Shown: positions 47,764 to 56,835, numbered from the stretch's first letter. The stretch is 64,000 bases of DNA from JBEKIK01 sp963845975 (GCA_963845975.1 CAWJUD010000001.1:2108001-2172000); one strand, 5' to 3'. Notes: generated by a model not told the origin, from the letters alone. Translations and numbers: made by a program.

Positions 47764-48342
47764 GTGCGGATTATTAATTACCCACATCCGGCTTTGAGGC
47801 ATAAGTCGAAACCTTTGCGCAGGATCGACGCCGATTTTAAAAACATCGTCCGCGAGATGTTCGATTTGATGTACGAGCACAAGGGCATTGGTCTGGCGGC
47901 GAATCAGGTTGAATTGCCCTATCGTTTTTTCATTATTAATCTCGAGGGCGATCCGGCCAAGGCCGAGGGATTCGTGTTCATCAATCCGGTGATCAGCCGG
48001 CGGCAGGGCACTGCCGAGGGAGAAGAGGGCTGCTTGAGTTTTCCGGAAATATACGCCCCGGTGAAGCGTTCGGAAAAGATCGTCATTTCGGCCTACAACC
48101 TGGCTGGAGAAGAGGTGGACTACGAATTAAACGGCATGTTCGGTCGGGCGGTACAACACGAATACGATCATTTGGACGGCATCTTGTTTATCGATCGTCT
48201 GAGCGAGGCGGCATTGATGTCGATCAAGGACGCCTTGTCCGATCTGGAAAGTGAATTTCAAGGCCAGCGGCATCGCGGGGTGATCCCCGATGATCGTCAA
48301 ATCGCCACTCGACTTGCGGAGTTGGAATCGTTGCGGACGTGA
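47764..48342 (+). CDS. def: Peptide deformylase
   Basis: Deformylase removes the formyl group from nascent proteins. The 192-residue protein has the three metal and catalytic motifs: GIGLAANQ (41-48), EGCLS (88-92) and HEYDH (132-136). It starts with GTG at 47764, with GGAG about 10 bases upstream; this gives the conserved opening RIINYPHPALR. fmt follows 119 bases downstream in the same orientation, the usual pairing of deformylation with formylation, with a GGATGAA repeat array in between. Confidence 0.96.
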   Translation: MRIINYPHPALRHKSKPLRRIDADFKNIVREMFDLMYEHKGIGLAANQVELPYRFFIINLEGDPAKAEGFVFINPVISRRQGTAEGEEGCLSFPEIYAPVKRSEKIVISAYNLAGEEVDYELNGMFGRAVQHEYDHLDGILFIDRLSEAALMSIKDALSDLESEFQGQRHRGVIPDDRQIATRLAELESLRT

Positions 48343-48345
48343 AGC

Positions 48346-48461
48346 GAAGGATGAAGGATGAAAGATGAGGGATAATGGATGAGGGATGTGGGGTGAATAC
48401 ACCAATGAAACCGCTTGCGGTTTTGCGCTGAAAACCAATAATAGAAGACAGATAGCTTTTC
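48346..48461. repeat. GGATGAA array between def and fmt
   Basis: About five imperfect GGATGAA/GAGGGATGA units lie at 48346-48390, followed by AAACCGCTTGCGGTTTT (about 48411-48427), a palindrome that recurs near 10022 and 40930. These make up nearly the whole spacer. Confidence 0.6.
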
Positions 48462-49412
48462 ATGCGATTAATACTGATGGGAACCGGGCCGTTTGCGGCC
48501 CCGACTTTCCGCGAACTGTACCACACGTATCACGACATTGTGGCCTTGGTCACTTCGCCGCTGCGTTTGCAGCGCGGCAAGGAACAGCCGCCGGTAAGCT
48601 TTGTGCGGGATATCGCCCACGAGCACACCACGCCCATTTTCGATGCGGAGGACATCAACACCCCGGAATCGCAATCACAGCTTTCAAAATATAACGCCGA
48701 TTTGTTGGTGGTCTGCGACTACGGGCAGATTTTGACCGCATCAACTTTGGCAACATCCCAATTAGGCGGCATCAATCTGCATGCTTCCTTGTTGCCGAAA
48801 TATCGAGGCGCCGCCCCGATAAACTGGGCGATTTACAACGGCGAGACTAAAACCGGCGTGACCGTCATCCACATGACGCCCAAGGTGGATGCGGGACCAT
48901 GCATTGCCCAGGCCGAAACCGACATTGGCCCCCAGGAAACCGCGGTGGAATTGGAAAAAAGACTCTCGGAATTGGGGGCCTGGCTGGTGCTGCGCACTAT
49001 CGATGCTTTGAAGGCGGGGAATTTGGAGGCCGTGGCCCAGGACCCCGCCTTGGCTTCCAAGGCCCCGAGGCTGAAAAAGACCAACGGGCTGATCGATTGG
49101 TCCAGGCCAGCCGCGGCGATTAAAAACCAGATTCGGGCGCTGGAACCATGGCCCAAGACATATTCCTACTGGCGCCGGCAAAACGGCCCGCCCATGCGAT
49201 TGATCTTTGGACCGGCAGCAGTCGAAGATCATGCCGGGGGCAGCATTCCGGGCACGGTTTTAGAAGTCAAGGACGACCGCCTGCTGATCGCCGCGGGCAG
49301 CGGGGCAGTGGCGCCGAAAAGCATCCAACCAGTCGGCAAACGCCTGATGTCGATCGCCGAATTCCTCCACGGCCATAGTGTAAAACCGGGCGACAGGTTC
49401 GGCGGGGGATAA
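48462..49412 (+). CDS. fmt: Methionyl-tRNA formyltransferase
   Basis: Fmt formylates the initiator Met-tRNA using 10-formyl-THF. The 316-residue protein has the N-terminal formyltransferase domain: LIMGTGPFAAPTFREL, the catalytic region NLHASLLPKYRGAAPINWAI (Asn and His), and TVIHMTPKVDAGP (Asp). The C-terminal OB-fold domain follows (RALEPWPKTYSYW onward). The length is normal. It is in one unit with def. Confidence 0.95.
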   Translation: MRLILMGTGPFAAPTFRELYHTYHDIVALVTSPLRLQRGKEQPPVSFVRDIAHEHTTPIFDAEDINTPESQSQLSKYNADLLVVCDYGQILTASTLATSQLGGINLHASLLPKYRGAAPINWAIYNGETKTGVTVIHMTPKVDAGPCIAQAETDIGPQETAVELEKRLSELGAWLVLRTIDALKAGNLEAVAQDPALASKAPRLKKTNGLIDWSRPAAAIKNQIRALEPWPKTYSYWRRQNGPPMRLIFGPAAVEDHAGGSIPGTVLEVKDDRLLIAAGSGAVAPKSIQPVGKRLMSIAEFLHGHSVKPGDRFGGG

Positions 49413-49427
49413 AAAAATGAATATATT

Positions 49428-50402
49428 TTACCGACGTTGTAAAATCGCCTTAAGGTGATTCTTGAGTCCTTGTTCAATGCGTTCCTTACCAGCAATAGTA
49501 TCTTTATAAAAGAGTACGCGGAAAGCAGATACATCAAAGGGTAGGGGTGTCTCTTTTTGAGCTAGAAGTATTATGGGTTTTTGGAGTGCTAGGGCATAGC
49601 CTACTTCAAAATAAACGTTTGCATTTATTGGAGATATGTCCGCGATTATAACATGGGATTCGGCAATTTTATCGGTTACATCCTTGATGATGATTCCCGG
49701 GCCATACATCTCATCTGCACGTAATGCGTCCAGGTTACATTCTTCGCAAGCGCCCTTAATAACTGCTGAATATACTTCATTATACGGTGACGAAAATTGC
49801 ATAATAATGAAAGCCTTTGGACGTTCAGCATCCACAGTGAAATTGGTCACAGTGATGTTTTTATAATCTGAACACCAGAGCCCAACTTGACGAGGTCTGC
49901 TCTGAGCTAACGCTAATGTAGCGGAAGCTACCTGAACTCCATCAAGTTTTAGCTGTACAAGAGAGCCTTTGATGTTTGCATCCAAGTGATAAGTGACACC
50001 TGCACGCATGTTGCTTTTCGTACCTTGCTGGTCAAGGCTGATCCACTGGGCTTTTTGTGTTAAAGTGGCAGGTATCCATTGGCGAATTGTATACATGGCC
50101 CATAGATTACCGCCAAGACCAGATGTTAACATGCTTTGATCATGCACATCGTAAGCTAGAATGATTTCGCAGGATGAACTATCGGTAATTTCATCAAACA
50201 CAACATCGGCGCTTACAATACCGTCAGACATCTGTTGGTCGGATAGAAGCGTTCCAAATTGAGCCATTTTAATTGGTTGTTTACCCTCTACTGTTGCCTC
50301 ACCTGAAGATTCGGGTTCTAATTTGATTTCCTTTCCCTTGAATACTATTTCTTTATCACCTACATCGAATTCACCCCAAATTGGGACCCATTTGTATCGC
50401 AT
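49428..50402 (-). CDS. Jelly-roll domain fused to a deoxyribosyltransferase/TIR-like domain
   Basis: The start at 50402 has GAGGGAGA about 7 bases upstream; the frame extends ten codons further without a site. Residues about 1-195 form a concanavalin/LamG-like beta-sandwich (WGEFDVGDKEIVF, QMSDGIVSADVVFDEI, VQLKLDGVQVASATL). Residues about 200-324 match the Rossmann-like nucleoside deoxyribosyltransferase-like domain: KAFIIMQFSSPYNEVY, LRADEMYGPG, HVIIADISPINANVYFEVGYA, PFDVSAFRVLFY. In anti-phage and signalling proteins this domain often consumes or senses nucleotides; the fusion suggests recognition plus effector. The role is inferred. The DNA is AT-richer than fmt, and hicBA lies directly upstream. 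Confidence 0.72.
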   Translation of the reverse strand: MRYKWVPIWGEFDVGDKEIVFKGKEIKLEPESSGEATVEGKQPIKMAQFGTLLSDQQMSDGIVSADVVFDEITDSSSCEIILAYDVHDQSMLTSGLGGNLWAMYTIRQWIPATLTQKAQWISLDQQGTKSNMRAGVTYHLDANIKGSLVQLKLDGVQVASATLALAQSRPRQVGLWCSDYKNITVTNFTVDAERPKAFIIMQFSSPYNEVYSAVIKGACEECNLDALRADEMYGPGIIIKDVTDKIAESHVIIADISPINANVYFEVGYALALQKPIILLAQKETPLPFDVSAFRVLFYKDTIAGKERIEQGLKNHLKAILQRR

Positions 50403-50478
50403 CTTTTTTCTCCCTCGCATCTTGGGATTCATTTAAAGCTTATTCTTTATTTGTTGAAAAGTGGTAGCACGCCAAATA

Positions 50479-50691
50479 TCAGCCTTTTAATGCCTGAATA
50501 AACACTTCAAGATCAACATCGGCTTGACGTAGTATTCCTGTCAAAGTGCCGATTTTCAGTTCTCGGTGCATTGGCACGGCACAACCTTGGTTGCCTCGTC
50601 GCATTATCACATGACTCCCCCGTTGGCGTACTTGGGTAAAACCCAATCGCTGCAAACCAGACACGCATTCTCGCCCGCTGATTCGAGGCAT
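50479..50691 (-). CDS. hicA: HicA-type mRNA interferase toxin
   Basis: The 70-residue product starts at 50691, one base after the hicB stop. It has the HicA double-stranded-RNA-binding fold: ISGRECVSGLQRLGFTQVRQ, then RGSHVIMRR with the catalytic histidine, then a C-terminal IGTLTGILRQADVDLEVF helix. HicA cleaves mRNA when not bound by HicB. The one-base spacing suggests translational coupling to hicB. Confidence 0.9.
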   Translation of the reverse strand: MPRISGRECVSGLQRLGFTQVRQRGSHVIMRRGNQGCAVPMHRELKIGTLTGILRQADVDLEVFIQALKG

Positions 50692-50692
50692 C

Positions 50693-50902
50693 TTAGGCAC
50701 GGGAAACCTCGAAAGTGGTAAACAAAGATTTGCCTTTTGTCTTAAGTGGAAATTCTTCCAAGTAAAGCTCGGTAGCCTCCTTGAGATTAGCCAAAGCTTC
50801 ATCAAGGGAATCGCCTTGAGTGGTAGTGCCGGTTTCCGGATTATAGGCTACAAAGCCGCCATCTGGATCTGAGGTTAAAACCGCAGTCAGTGTCGTGTTC
50901 AT
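50693..50902 (-). CDS. hicB: HicB-type antitoxin
   Basis: The 69-residue protein has the HicB partial RNase H-like fold: TAVLTSDPDGGFVAYNPETG, then TQGDSLDEALANLKEATELY. It lacks the usual C-terminal DNA-binding domain of longer HicB proteins. It neutralises HicA. In this pair the antitoxin comes first, the reverse of the more common hicA-hicB order. Confidence 0.9.
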   Translation of the reverse strand: MNTTLTAVLTSDPDGGFVAYNPETGTTTQGDSLDEALANLKEATELYLEEFPLKTKGKSLFTTFEVSRA

Positions 50903-51094
50903 AAAAAATCCCTTTTATACTGATTGCATCGGGGTAATTGCTTAAACGCCTTGAATGGCCAGATTCTATAATAGTCTTTTTCCGCTTTATAGCCAATAAC
51001 CCTACCAAAATTGTCCCTCCCCACTGTCCTTATATACTATGATAAAATAAGCTATTACATTATCCGATTTTTGGGCCGGCAGCAGAAGAATATC

Positions 51095-52927
51095 ATGACT
51101 GCGATTTTGGGCATCTCCGCGTTCTATCACGATTCGGCCGCTGCGCTGGTCGTCGACGGCCGCATTGTGGCCGCTGCGCAGGAAGAACGCTTCACGCGCG
51201 TCAAACACGACGACCGGTTCCCGCTGCATGCCATTGAGTACTGCATCCAGGAGGCCGGCCTGGGACCGGAAGAACTCGATTTTGTGGGTTTTTACGACAA
51301 GCCGCTGTTAAAATTCGAACGATTGCTGGAGACCTATTTGGCCTTTGCGCCGGCGGGTTTCCGCTCGTTCTGTCGTGCTGCGCCGCTCTGGCTGCAGCAG
51401 AAACTGCACTTGCCGCGGGAGATCCGCAAGGGGCTTAACGATCAATACCGGCGGCGGTGCATCTTTACCGAACACCACCAATCGCACGCCGCCAGCGCTT
51501 TTTTCCCTTCGCCATTCAAGGAGGCGGCGATCCTCACGCTGGACGGCGTGGGCGAATGGTCCACCGCCAGCCTGGGCTACGGCCGGGGCAACCGCGTCAC
51601 GATCACGGCTGAACTGCGTTTTCCGCACTCGCTTGGACTGCTCTATTCGGCCTTCACCTACTTTTGCGGGTTCCGCGTCAATTCGGGGGAATACAAACTG
51701 ATGGGCCTGGCGCCTTACGGCGAGCCGGTCTATGCCGAGTTGATCCGCGAGAAGCTGATCGACCTGAAGGAAGACGGCTCGTTTCGTATGGACATGTCGT
51801 ACTTCAGCTATTGCCAGGGATTGGTGATGACCTCGCGGAAATTTGCGCGGCTGTTTGGAGGGCCGCCGCGGCGTCCGGAGGCGCCGTTGACCCAGCGGGA
51901 AATGGATTTGGCCGCCTCGATCCAGGCGATTACCGAAGAAATCATGCTCCGCGCCGCGCGGCACTTGCATGCCCAGACGGGCATGAAAAACCTCTGCCTG
52001 GCCGGCGGAGTGGCGCTAAACTGCGTGGGCAACGGGCGAATCCTGCGCGAAGGCCCTTTCCAGGAACTCTGGATCCAGCCGGCGGCCGGGGATGCCGGCG
52101 GGGCCTTGGGCACGGCCCTGTTCATCTGGCACCAAATCCTGGACAACCCGCGCACACCTTGCCCGTCCGACTCGCAACAGGGCTCGATGTTGGGACCCGG
52201 ATTTTCGGAAGAAGAGATTCGCCGCGTGCTCGACGGCCTGGGGGCCAAGTACCGCCGTTTTGAAAGTGAAGATGACTTGTGCGGGCACGTGGCCGATTTG
52301 ATTGCCGCAAATAAGGTCGTGGGTTGGGTTCAAGGGCGGATGGAATTCGGCCCTCGTGCGCTGGGCGGTCGGAGCATTTTGGGCGATGCCCGCAGTTCCC
52401 AGATGCAGGCCCTGATGAACCGCAAGATCAAGTTTCGCGAATCGTTTCGCCCATTCGCGCCGATCGTGCTTAAGGAGCGGGCCGGCGAGTTCTTTGAATT
52501 GAAGCCCGGCGGGGAAAGCCCTTATATGCTCCTGGTGGCGCCGGTGGTCGAACGGCAGCGGATAGCCGATGCATCACAGCCGCTTCGCGGCCTGGATAAA
52601 CTGAAGGTTGTTCGCTCCGCGGTGCCGGCCGTTACCCACGTCGACTACTCGGCCCGCATCCAGACAGTCGACCCCGAGCGGCATGGCAGGCTTTACCGGC
52701 TGCTAAAGGCCTTTGAGGCCAAGACCGGCTGCCCGGTGATGATCAACACCAGTTTTAACGTCCGGGGCGAGCCGATCGTGTGCCGGCCCGAGGAGGCCTA
52801 CCAATGCTTCATGGCCACCAACATGGACGTACTGGTGCTGGAGCGTTTTGTCTTGGCCAAGGCCGAGCAACCCGACGCCCGGCAGCACGCGATTGACGAG
52901 TATTTAGCCCGATTTGCACCCGATTAA
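51095..52927 (+). CDS. Carbamoyltransferase of the NodU/CmcH/TobZ family
   Basis: The 611-residue product begins AILGISAFYHDSAAALVVDG, the ASKHA-type fold of the adenylating domain, with HHQSHAASAFFPSPF and GEYKLMGLAPYG. The C-terminal YrdC-like half holds GRMEFGPRALGGRSILGDAR and NTSFNVRGEPIV. These enzymes transfer carbamoyl from carbamoyl phosphate via an adenylate to hydroxyl groups of sugars or secondary metabolites. It is followed by SxtJ-like and DUF5989 genes, a common trio beside SGNH-hydrolase genes. A glycan or surface polymer substrate is inferred. The ATG at 51095 is chosen because the family's N-terminus matches there. Confidence 0.92.
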   Translation: MTAILGISAFYHDSAAALVVDGRIVAAAQEERFTRVKHDDRFPLHAIEYCIQEAGLGPEELDFVGFYDKPLLKFERLLETYLAFAPAGFRSFCRAAPLWLQQKLHLPREIRKGLNDQYRRRCIFTEHHQSHAASAFFPSPFKEAAILTLDGVGEWSTASLGYGRGNRVTITAELRFPHSLGLLYSAFTYFCGFRVNSGEYKLMGLAPYGEPVYAELIREKLIDLKEDGSFRMDMSYFSYCQGLVMTSRKFARLFGGPPRRPEAPLTQREMDLAASIQAITEEIMLRAARHLHAQTGMKNLCLAGGVALNCVGNGRILREGPFQELWIQPAAGDAGGALGTALFIWHQILDNPRTPCPSDSQQGSMLGPGFSEEEIRRVLDGLGAKYRRFESEDDLCGHVADLIAANKVVGWVQGRMEFGPRALGGRSILGDARSSQMQALMNRKIKFRESFRPFAPIVLKERAGEFFELKPGGESPYMLLVAPVVERQRIADASQPLRGLDKLKVVRSAVPAVTHVDYSARIQTVDPERHGRLYRLLKAFEAKTGCPVMINTSFNVRGEPIVCRPEEAYQCFMATNMDVLVLERFVLAKAEQPDARQHAIDEYLARFAPD

Positions 52928-52959
52928 AATCATTAATATCATAGATAAACTTCCTTACC

Positions 52960-53370
52960 ATGATTCGCATAGAACATAATCCGTCTCGCCGCCAGTTGGC
53001 GGTATTCGGGCTGATGTGGCTGGTATTTTTCGGCATCCTGGGCGGGATGGCGTGGTGGAGGACAGGCTCGTTTGTCTCAGCAGGCGGGTTCTGGGCAACA
53101 GGCGCCCTGGTCCCGGCTCTCGGTCTGGTCCGGCCCGGGGTGCTGCGGATCATTTATTTAGCGGCGGCTTATGCGACCTTCCCCATCGGTTTTGTGGTTT
53201 CCTATATCATTCTGGCCGTGGTATACTATTTTGTGCTGACTCCCATAGGACTTGTTCTGCGGCTGACGGGCTACGATCCGATGCAGCGCCGTTTCGACCG
53301 CACGGCCAAGACCTATTGGTTGCCGCGGGAGCAGGACGAGTCGACGGAGAAGTACTTTCGACAGTTTTAA
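52960..53370 (+). CDS. SxtJ-like small membrane protein
   Basis: The 136-residue product has three or four hydrophobic segments (about residues 12-32, 38-58, 61-80 and 80-95) and a charged C-terminal tail (RRFDRTAKTYWLPREQDEST). This layout matches SxtJ, a membrane protein found beside carbamoyltransferases in the saxitoxin cluster and in many other bacteria. The role is unknown, possibly to place the carbamoyltransferase at the membrane. It lies 32 bases after the carbamoyltransferase stop. Confidence 0.75.
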   Translation: MIRIEHNPSRRQLAVFGLMWLVFFGILGGMAWWRTGSFVSAGGFWATGALVPALGLVRPGVLRIIYLAAAYATFPIGFVVSYIILAVVYYFVLTPIGLVLRLTGYDPMQRRFDRTAKTYWLPREQDESTEKYFRQF

Positions 53371-53404
53371 AGAATAGACTGGTGAAGACTTTGGGCGCAA
53401 AACT

Positions 53405-53456
53405 TATTGCAAATTGTCAATTGCAAATTGCAAATTTCAAATTGAACAAGAACTAA
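53405..53456. repeat. GCAAATT-type repeat block
   Basis: GCAAATTGTCAATTGCAAAT and onward to TTCAAATTGAACAAGAAC lie between the SxtJ-like and DUF5989 genes. The tail matches the blocks at 24520-24566 and 47507-47544 nearly base for base. Confidence 0.7.
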
Positions 53457-53475
53457 AAGAGAAATTTCACATATC

Positions 53476-53697
53476 ATGTCCGACAAGCCGACTAGTACCA
53501 AGCAGAATCGCCGTGCCGACGAGTTGCGGCGGCAGGCCGAGCAGGCGCCGCCGGGCCTGGTGACTGAGTTCATTGATTTCATCCTGCACAACAAGAAATG
53601 GTGGCTGATCCCGATTGTCTTCGTGCTGTTGTTACTTGGGCTGCTGGTTTTGCTGAGCGGCACGGGCGTGGCCCCTTTCATTTACACTCTGTTCTAA
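53476..53697 (+). CDS. DUF5989-family small membrane protein
   Basis: The 73-residue product has a charged N-terminal half, the segment GLVTEFIDFILHNKKWWLIP, one membrane helix (about residues 43-60) and a short GTGVAPFIYTLF end. This pattern is the DUF5989 family, found beside SxtJ-like proteins and carbamoyltransferases. The function is unknown. It converges with the SGNH-TPR gene, whose stop is 17 bases downstream. Confidence 0.75.
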   Translation: MSDKPTSTKQNRRADELRRQAEQAPPGLVTEFIDFILHNKKWWLIPIVFVLLLLGLLVLLSGTGVAPFIYTLF

Positions 53698-53714
53698 GCA
53701 GATCAAGGATCAGG

Positions 53715-56255
53715 CTATTTCGCGGGCGGGGCGGGCTCGTGGTAGGTCCGGCCGGCCCGGGCGTCGCTCAGATTCTTCTTGATTTCGGCATTATTTGGCT
53801 GAAGTTGCAGAGCGCGCTCGAAATGGGAAATCGCTTCCGGCACTTTGCCCGCGCGGATTAATACTTTACCCAGCATCTCGTGAGCCTCCGCGTAGTCGGG
53901 TTTGAGTTCCAGGGCCTTCTGTAAATGGGCGATTGCCTCGTCGGTCTGTCCGCGGTGGGCCAGAACAATGCCGAGGTTGACATGGGCTTTCAGGTGGTCA
54001 GGCTTGATTTCCAGGGTCTTCTGGAAATGAGCGACGGCCTCGTCGATCTGGCCGCGGTCGGCCAGAACAACGCCCAGGTTGGCGTGGGCCTCGGCGTAAT
54101 CGGGCTTGAGTTCCAGGGCCTTCTGATAGTGGGCGAGAGCCTCGTCGATCTGGCCGCGGCCGGCCAGGACAACGCCCAGGTTGGCGTGGGCCTCGGCGTA
54201 ATCGGGCTTGAGTTCCAGGGCCTTCCGTAAATGGGCGAGAGCTTCGTCGAGTTGCTCGCGTCCGGCCAGAAAAACGCCGAGATTGCAATGGGCCTCCGCG
54301 GAGTCGGGTTGGATTTCCAGGGCCTTTTGTAAATGGGCGACGGCTTCGTCGATCTGCCCGCGGCCCGCCAGGAGAATGCCGAGATCGTAGTGGTCCACCG
54401 CGGAGTCGGGTTCGGTTTCCAGGGCCTTCCGATATTGGGCGATAGCCTCGTCGCTTCTTCCACATTTTCCCAGGGCGAGGCCAAGTTTATAGTGCATCCA
54501 CGACGACCATGGCAGCTTCTCGATGACAATTTGCAGGTGCTCGACGGCCGTGTCGGGCCGGCCGGCCTGCTGCGACAGTATGGCGAAGCGGTAGTGCAAG
54601 TCGAGGTCATCCGGCGACAGGCGGAGTGCCGCCTCATAGGCCTTCAAAGCCGCTTGCAGGGCCTGCGGCATCGCTGCAAGCCTACGAAGGTTGTTCGCCT
54701 GTTCCCGTGCCGCATTCTGACGGACGGCATGCTCCAACTGGTTCGTGAACGGCGGCTGGGAAGTCATATCCGCCATCTTGACAGCCATTTGATATTCATC
54801 CCAAGGGGTCAGGACCAGGGCTTCGGCACATTGCCGCATGGAGGGAACCGGCTCCGTTTTGCCGGAGCGGACGGCCTCGGGCAAGGCTTCACAAACCTGG
54901 TCCAGAAAGGCCCGGGCAAGCAGGTAGTTTCCGGCAAAGGTCAGGTGGACGTGCTCATAGAACAGGTCCCCGCCCAATATGCCGTCTGGGGCAAGATCGC
55001 TTTCGGCCAGCGCCTGTTCCGCATCCACTAATCGTACTCCGGACGCTTTTTGCTCCGCCGCCACCTCGCGGATGACGGCATTGATGCGCGTGTCGGCGCG
55101 GAAGCGGAGGGCGTCCAGGTCGCGGGCCAAAATGAAACGGTCGCGGGCATCAGAGAACCGGCCCGCCCCCGCCAGACCGCGGCCTAGACGGAACTGCAGG
55201 TCCGCGTGGCGGTCGTCGATCCGGGCCGCCTCCTCGAATTTTGCAATCGCCTCCGGCCACTGCTTGTTGGCCTCTAGTTCGACGCCGGCCTGGTAGATCG
55301 ACTCCCACTTGGCCAAGCTATCGGCGTCTAGATCGGATCGGTGCAATGAGGCCAGCGGCGGGCAGTCTCTCAGATTGGCGGCCAGCGTGGATAGGATCAC
55401 GCCGGCGCCGGCCCGCCGGGCAACCTTGCATATATCGATCAGGTTTCGCCGATAGTTGTCGGAGACCGCCGCCAGGCGCGGGTCATCGGCCGCCACCTGG
55501 TTGCCCATGAACATCTCCATGCCTAGCCATTGCGCGGAAGGACCTTTCTTGGAACGGAAGTAACCGATAACATCGCCGATCAATTGCCCGACGCGCGTGG
55601 CTTTCACCCGAATGCTGGATCGGACAAACATCAAGTTCGGCGACCATTGTTGGAAAACGGTTCCTGGACCGTATGGCCCAATAACCTCGTTATTTCCCAT
55701 GTACACGATAAACAGGTCCGGCTGATGGGCGGCGCAGTCGCGGGCAATCTCCAGCGCCACGTGCGAGTTGATGGCCGTCATGGCGGCGTTGACGACTTCA
55801 AACCGCGTCTCCGGATACTTTTCCCGAAGCATGACTTCCAGGATACGCCCGAAACTGAACGACGGATCGGGTACGCCCTGGGCAGCGGAACTTCCCAGAA
55901 CGAAGATGCGGACCGCGCCGGCGGATTTGGCTGAGATGAAACACGGTTGTGGTTCCCGGGCAAGAGAACGAGGAAAGAACCGCCACCCGAAGCGATAGTT
56001 GGTCGTGTAAGTCCCGTGGGCGTCGGGGCCGACAAAAAACGCCGTCGGAAAGCCGTAGCCGCCCATGCGCAGTCCGATTTCCAGCACGGCGAAGAACAGA
56101 ACCAGGGGGATAGTCATGGCCGCCAGCCGGAACAGCCACTTGCGCCGTTTCGTGATCACCCGCCGCTGCGGCTTGGCAGCAGTCGTATCCTGCGGCTTGT
56201 TGAGCGGCGGATTCGATGCGCGGGTATTTTTCTGTTTTTGCCGCCTGGCCGACAT
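53715..56255 (-). CDS. SGNH/GDSL-like hydrolase with TPR repeats
   Basis: The 846-residue protein has one N-terminal membrane helix (about residues 40-60). The SGNH part begins at about residue 120 with VRIFVLGSSAAQG (nucleophile Ser in block I), then VVNAAMTAINSHVALEIA and FIVYMGNNEV (block III Asn). A helical insert of TPRs lies around 320-380, and the final catalytic block is FYEHVHLTFAGNYLLAR, where the usual Asp-x-x-His appears as E-x-x-H. Residues about 520-825 hold eight or more further TPRs of 34 residues (AEAHANLGVVLAGRGQIDEA type). Likely role: esterase or acyltransferase on surface glycans, linked to the carbamoyltransferase trio. Confidence 0.82.
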   Translation of the reverse strand: MSARRQKQKNTRASNPPLNKPQDTTAAKPQRRVITKRRKWLFRLAAMTIPLVLFFAVLEIGLRMGGYGFPTAFFVGPDAHGTYTTNYRFGWRFFPRSLAREPQPCFISAKSAGAVRIFVLGSSAAQGVPDPSFSFGRILEVMLREKYPETRFEVVNAAMTAINSHVALEIARDCAAHQPDLFIVYMGNNEVIGPYGPGTVFQQWSPNLMFVRSSIRVKATRVGQLIGDVIGYFRSKKGPSAQWLGMEMFMGNQVAADDPRLAAVSDNYRRNLIDICKVARRAGAGVILSTLAANLRDCPPLASLHRSDLDADSLAKWESIYQAGVELEANKQWPEAIAKFEEAARIDDRHADLQFRLGRGLAGAGRFSDARDRFILARDLDALRFRADTRINAVIREVAAEQKASGVRLVDAEQALAESDLAPDGILGGDLFYEHVHLTFAGNYLLARAFLDQVCEALPEAVRSGKTEPVPSMRQCAEALVLTPWDEYQMAVKMADMTSQPPFTNQLEHAVRQNAAREQANNLRRLAAMPQALQAALKAYEAALRLSPDDLDLHYRFAILSQQAGRPDTAVEHLQIVIEKLPWSSWMHYKLGLALGKCGRSDEAIAQYRKALETEPDSAVDHYDLGILLAGRGQIDEAVAHLQKALEIQPDSAEAHCNLGVFLAGREQLDEALAHLRKALELKPDYAEAHANLGVVLAGRGQIDEALAHYQKALELKPDYAEAHANLGVVLADRGQIDEAVAHFQKTLEIKPDHLKAHVNLGIVLAHRGQTDEAIAHLQKALELKPDYAEAHEMLGKVLIRAGKVPEAISHFERALQLQPNNAEIKKNLSDARAGRTYHEPAPPAK
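53880..54480. repeat. 102-bp tandem repeats within the TPR part
   Basis: The TPRs are repeated at the DNA level with a period of 102 bases (34 codons). Positions 54067-54126 and 54169-54228 are almost identical. This suggests recent duplication or gene conversion rather than old divergence. Confidence 0.8.
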
Positions 56256-56646
56256 GTTTATACCACCACGCCCTGGCGCTCTTTCTGCATGTTAGACTGT
56301 TTTATTTATATTTTACTTCATCAACGGGATCGCCGCAAGTTATAGATGTTTGCCGTGACAAGGACGATAACCGAGATTCCAAGGGTTCATTTATGTGAAA
56401 CGTATGACGATGCAATCGGATCATCTTTTTCTTTTAAGCACATATTATTTTCAAGAAATGGATTTCAGTATTTTTCCCTGCTATTCGCCGCTCCCCTGCC
56501 TTGTCAACTTTTATTCAACCTTTCCTCCGGCCTTTGGCTTACAACGCAATGTTAATAATCTTATTAAAACTGCCCTCCCCCAAGGTTGTGACATTGTGCT
56601 AAAATAGGTTATTTACCTGCCACCCGTCTTGTCAGGAGGCCAAGCC
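56256..56646. other. Divergent intergenic region
   Basis: No gene or recognisable repeat. It should carry the promoters of the SGNH-TPR gene and of the small membrane protein at 56647. A TAAAAT box lies at about 56599-56604, a plausible -10 for the latter. Confidence 0.35.
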
Positions 56647-56835
56647 ATGGGGAACATGGATAGTTGGGACGTGACTCTGCTGGTGGTCGCCGGTTATTTG
56701 GCTGTCGTAACCTTGGTGCGGCTGATGGTCCGGCGCCGCAATCAGGTTTTTGAGGAACTCCGCCAGAAAGCGGAAGACGAGAAACGTCAACAAGTCCAAG
56801 GCGATCTGAAAGGCCGGCGTCAGCGATCGGCGTAA
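56647..56835 (+). CDS. Small single-helix membrane protein
   Basis: The 62-residue product starts at ATG 56647, with AGGAGG 8 bases upstream. It has one membrane helix (about residues 6-24, VTLLVVAGYLAVVTLVRLMV) followed by a strongly charged, probably coiled-coil tail (EELRQKAEDEKRQQVQGDL). I do not recognise it; a membrane-tethered adaptor is conceivable. Confidence 0.55.
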   Translation: MGNMDSWDVTLLVVAGYLAVVTLVRLMVRRRNQVFEELRQKAEDEKRQQVQGDLKGRRQRSA

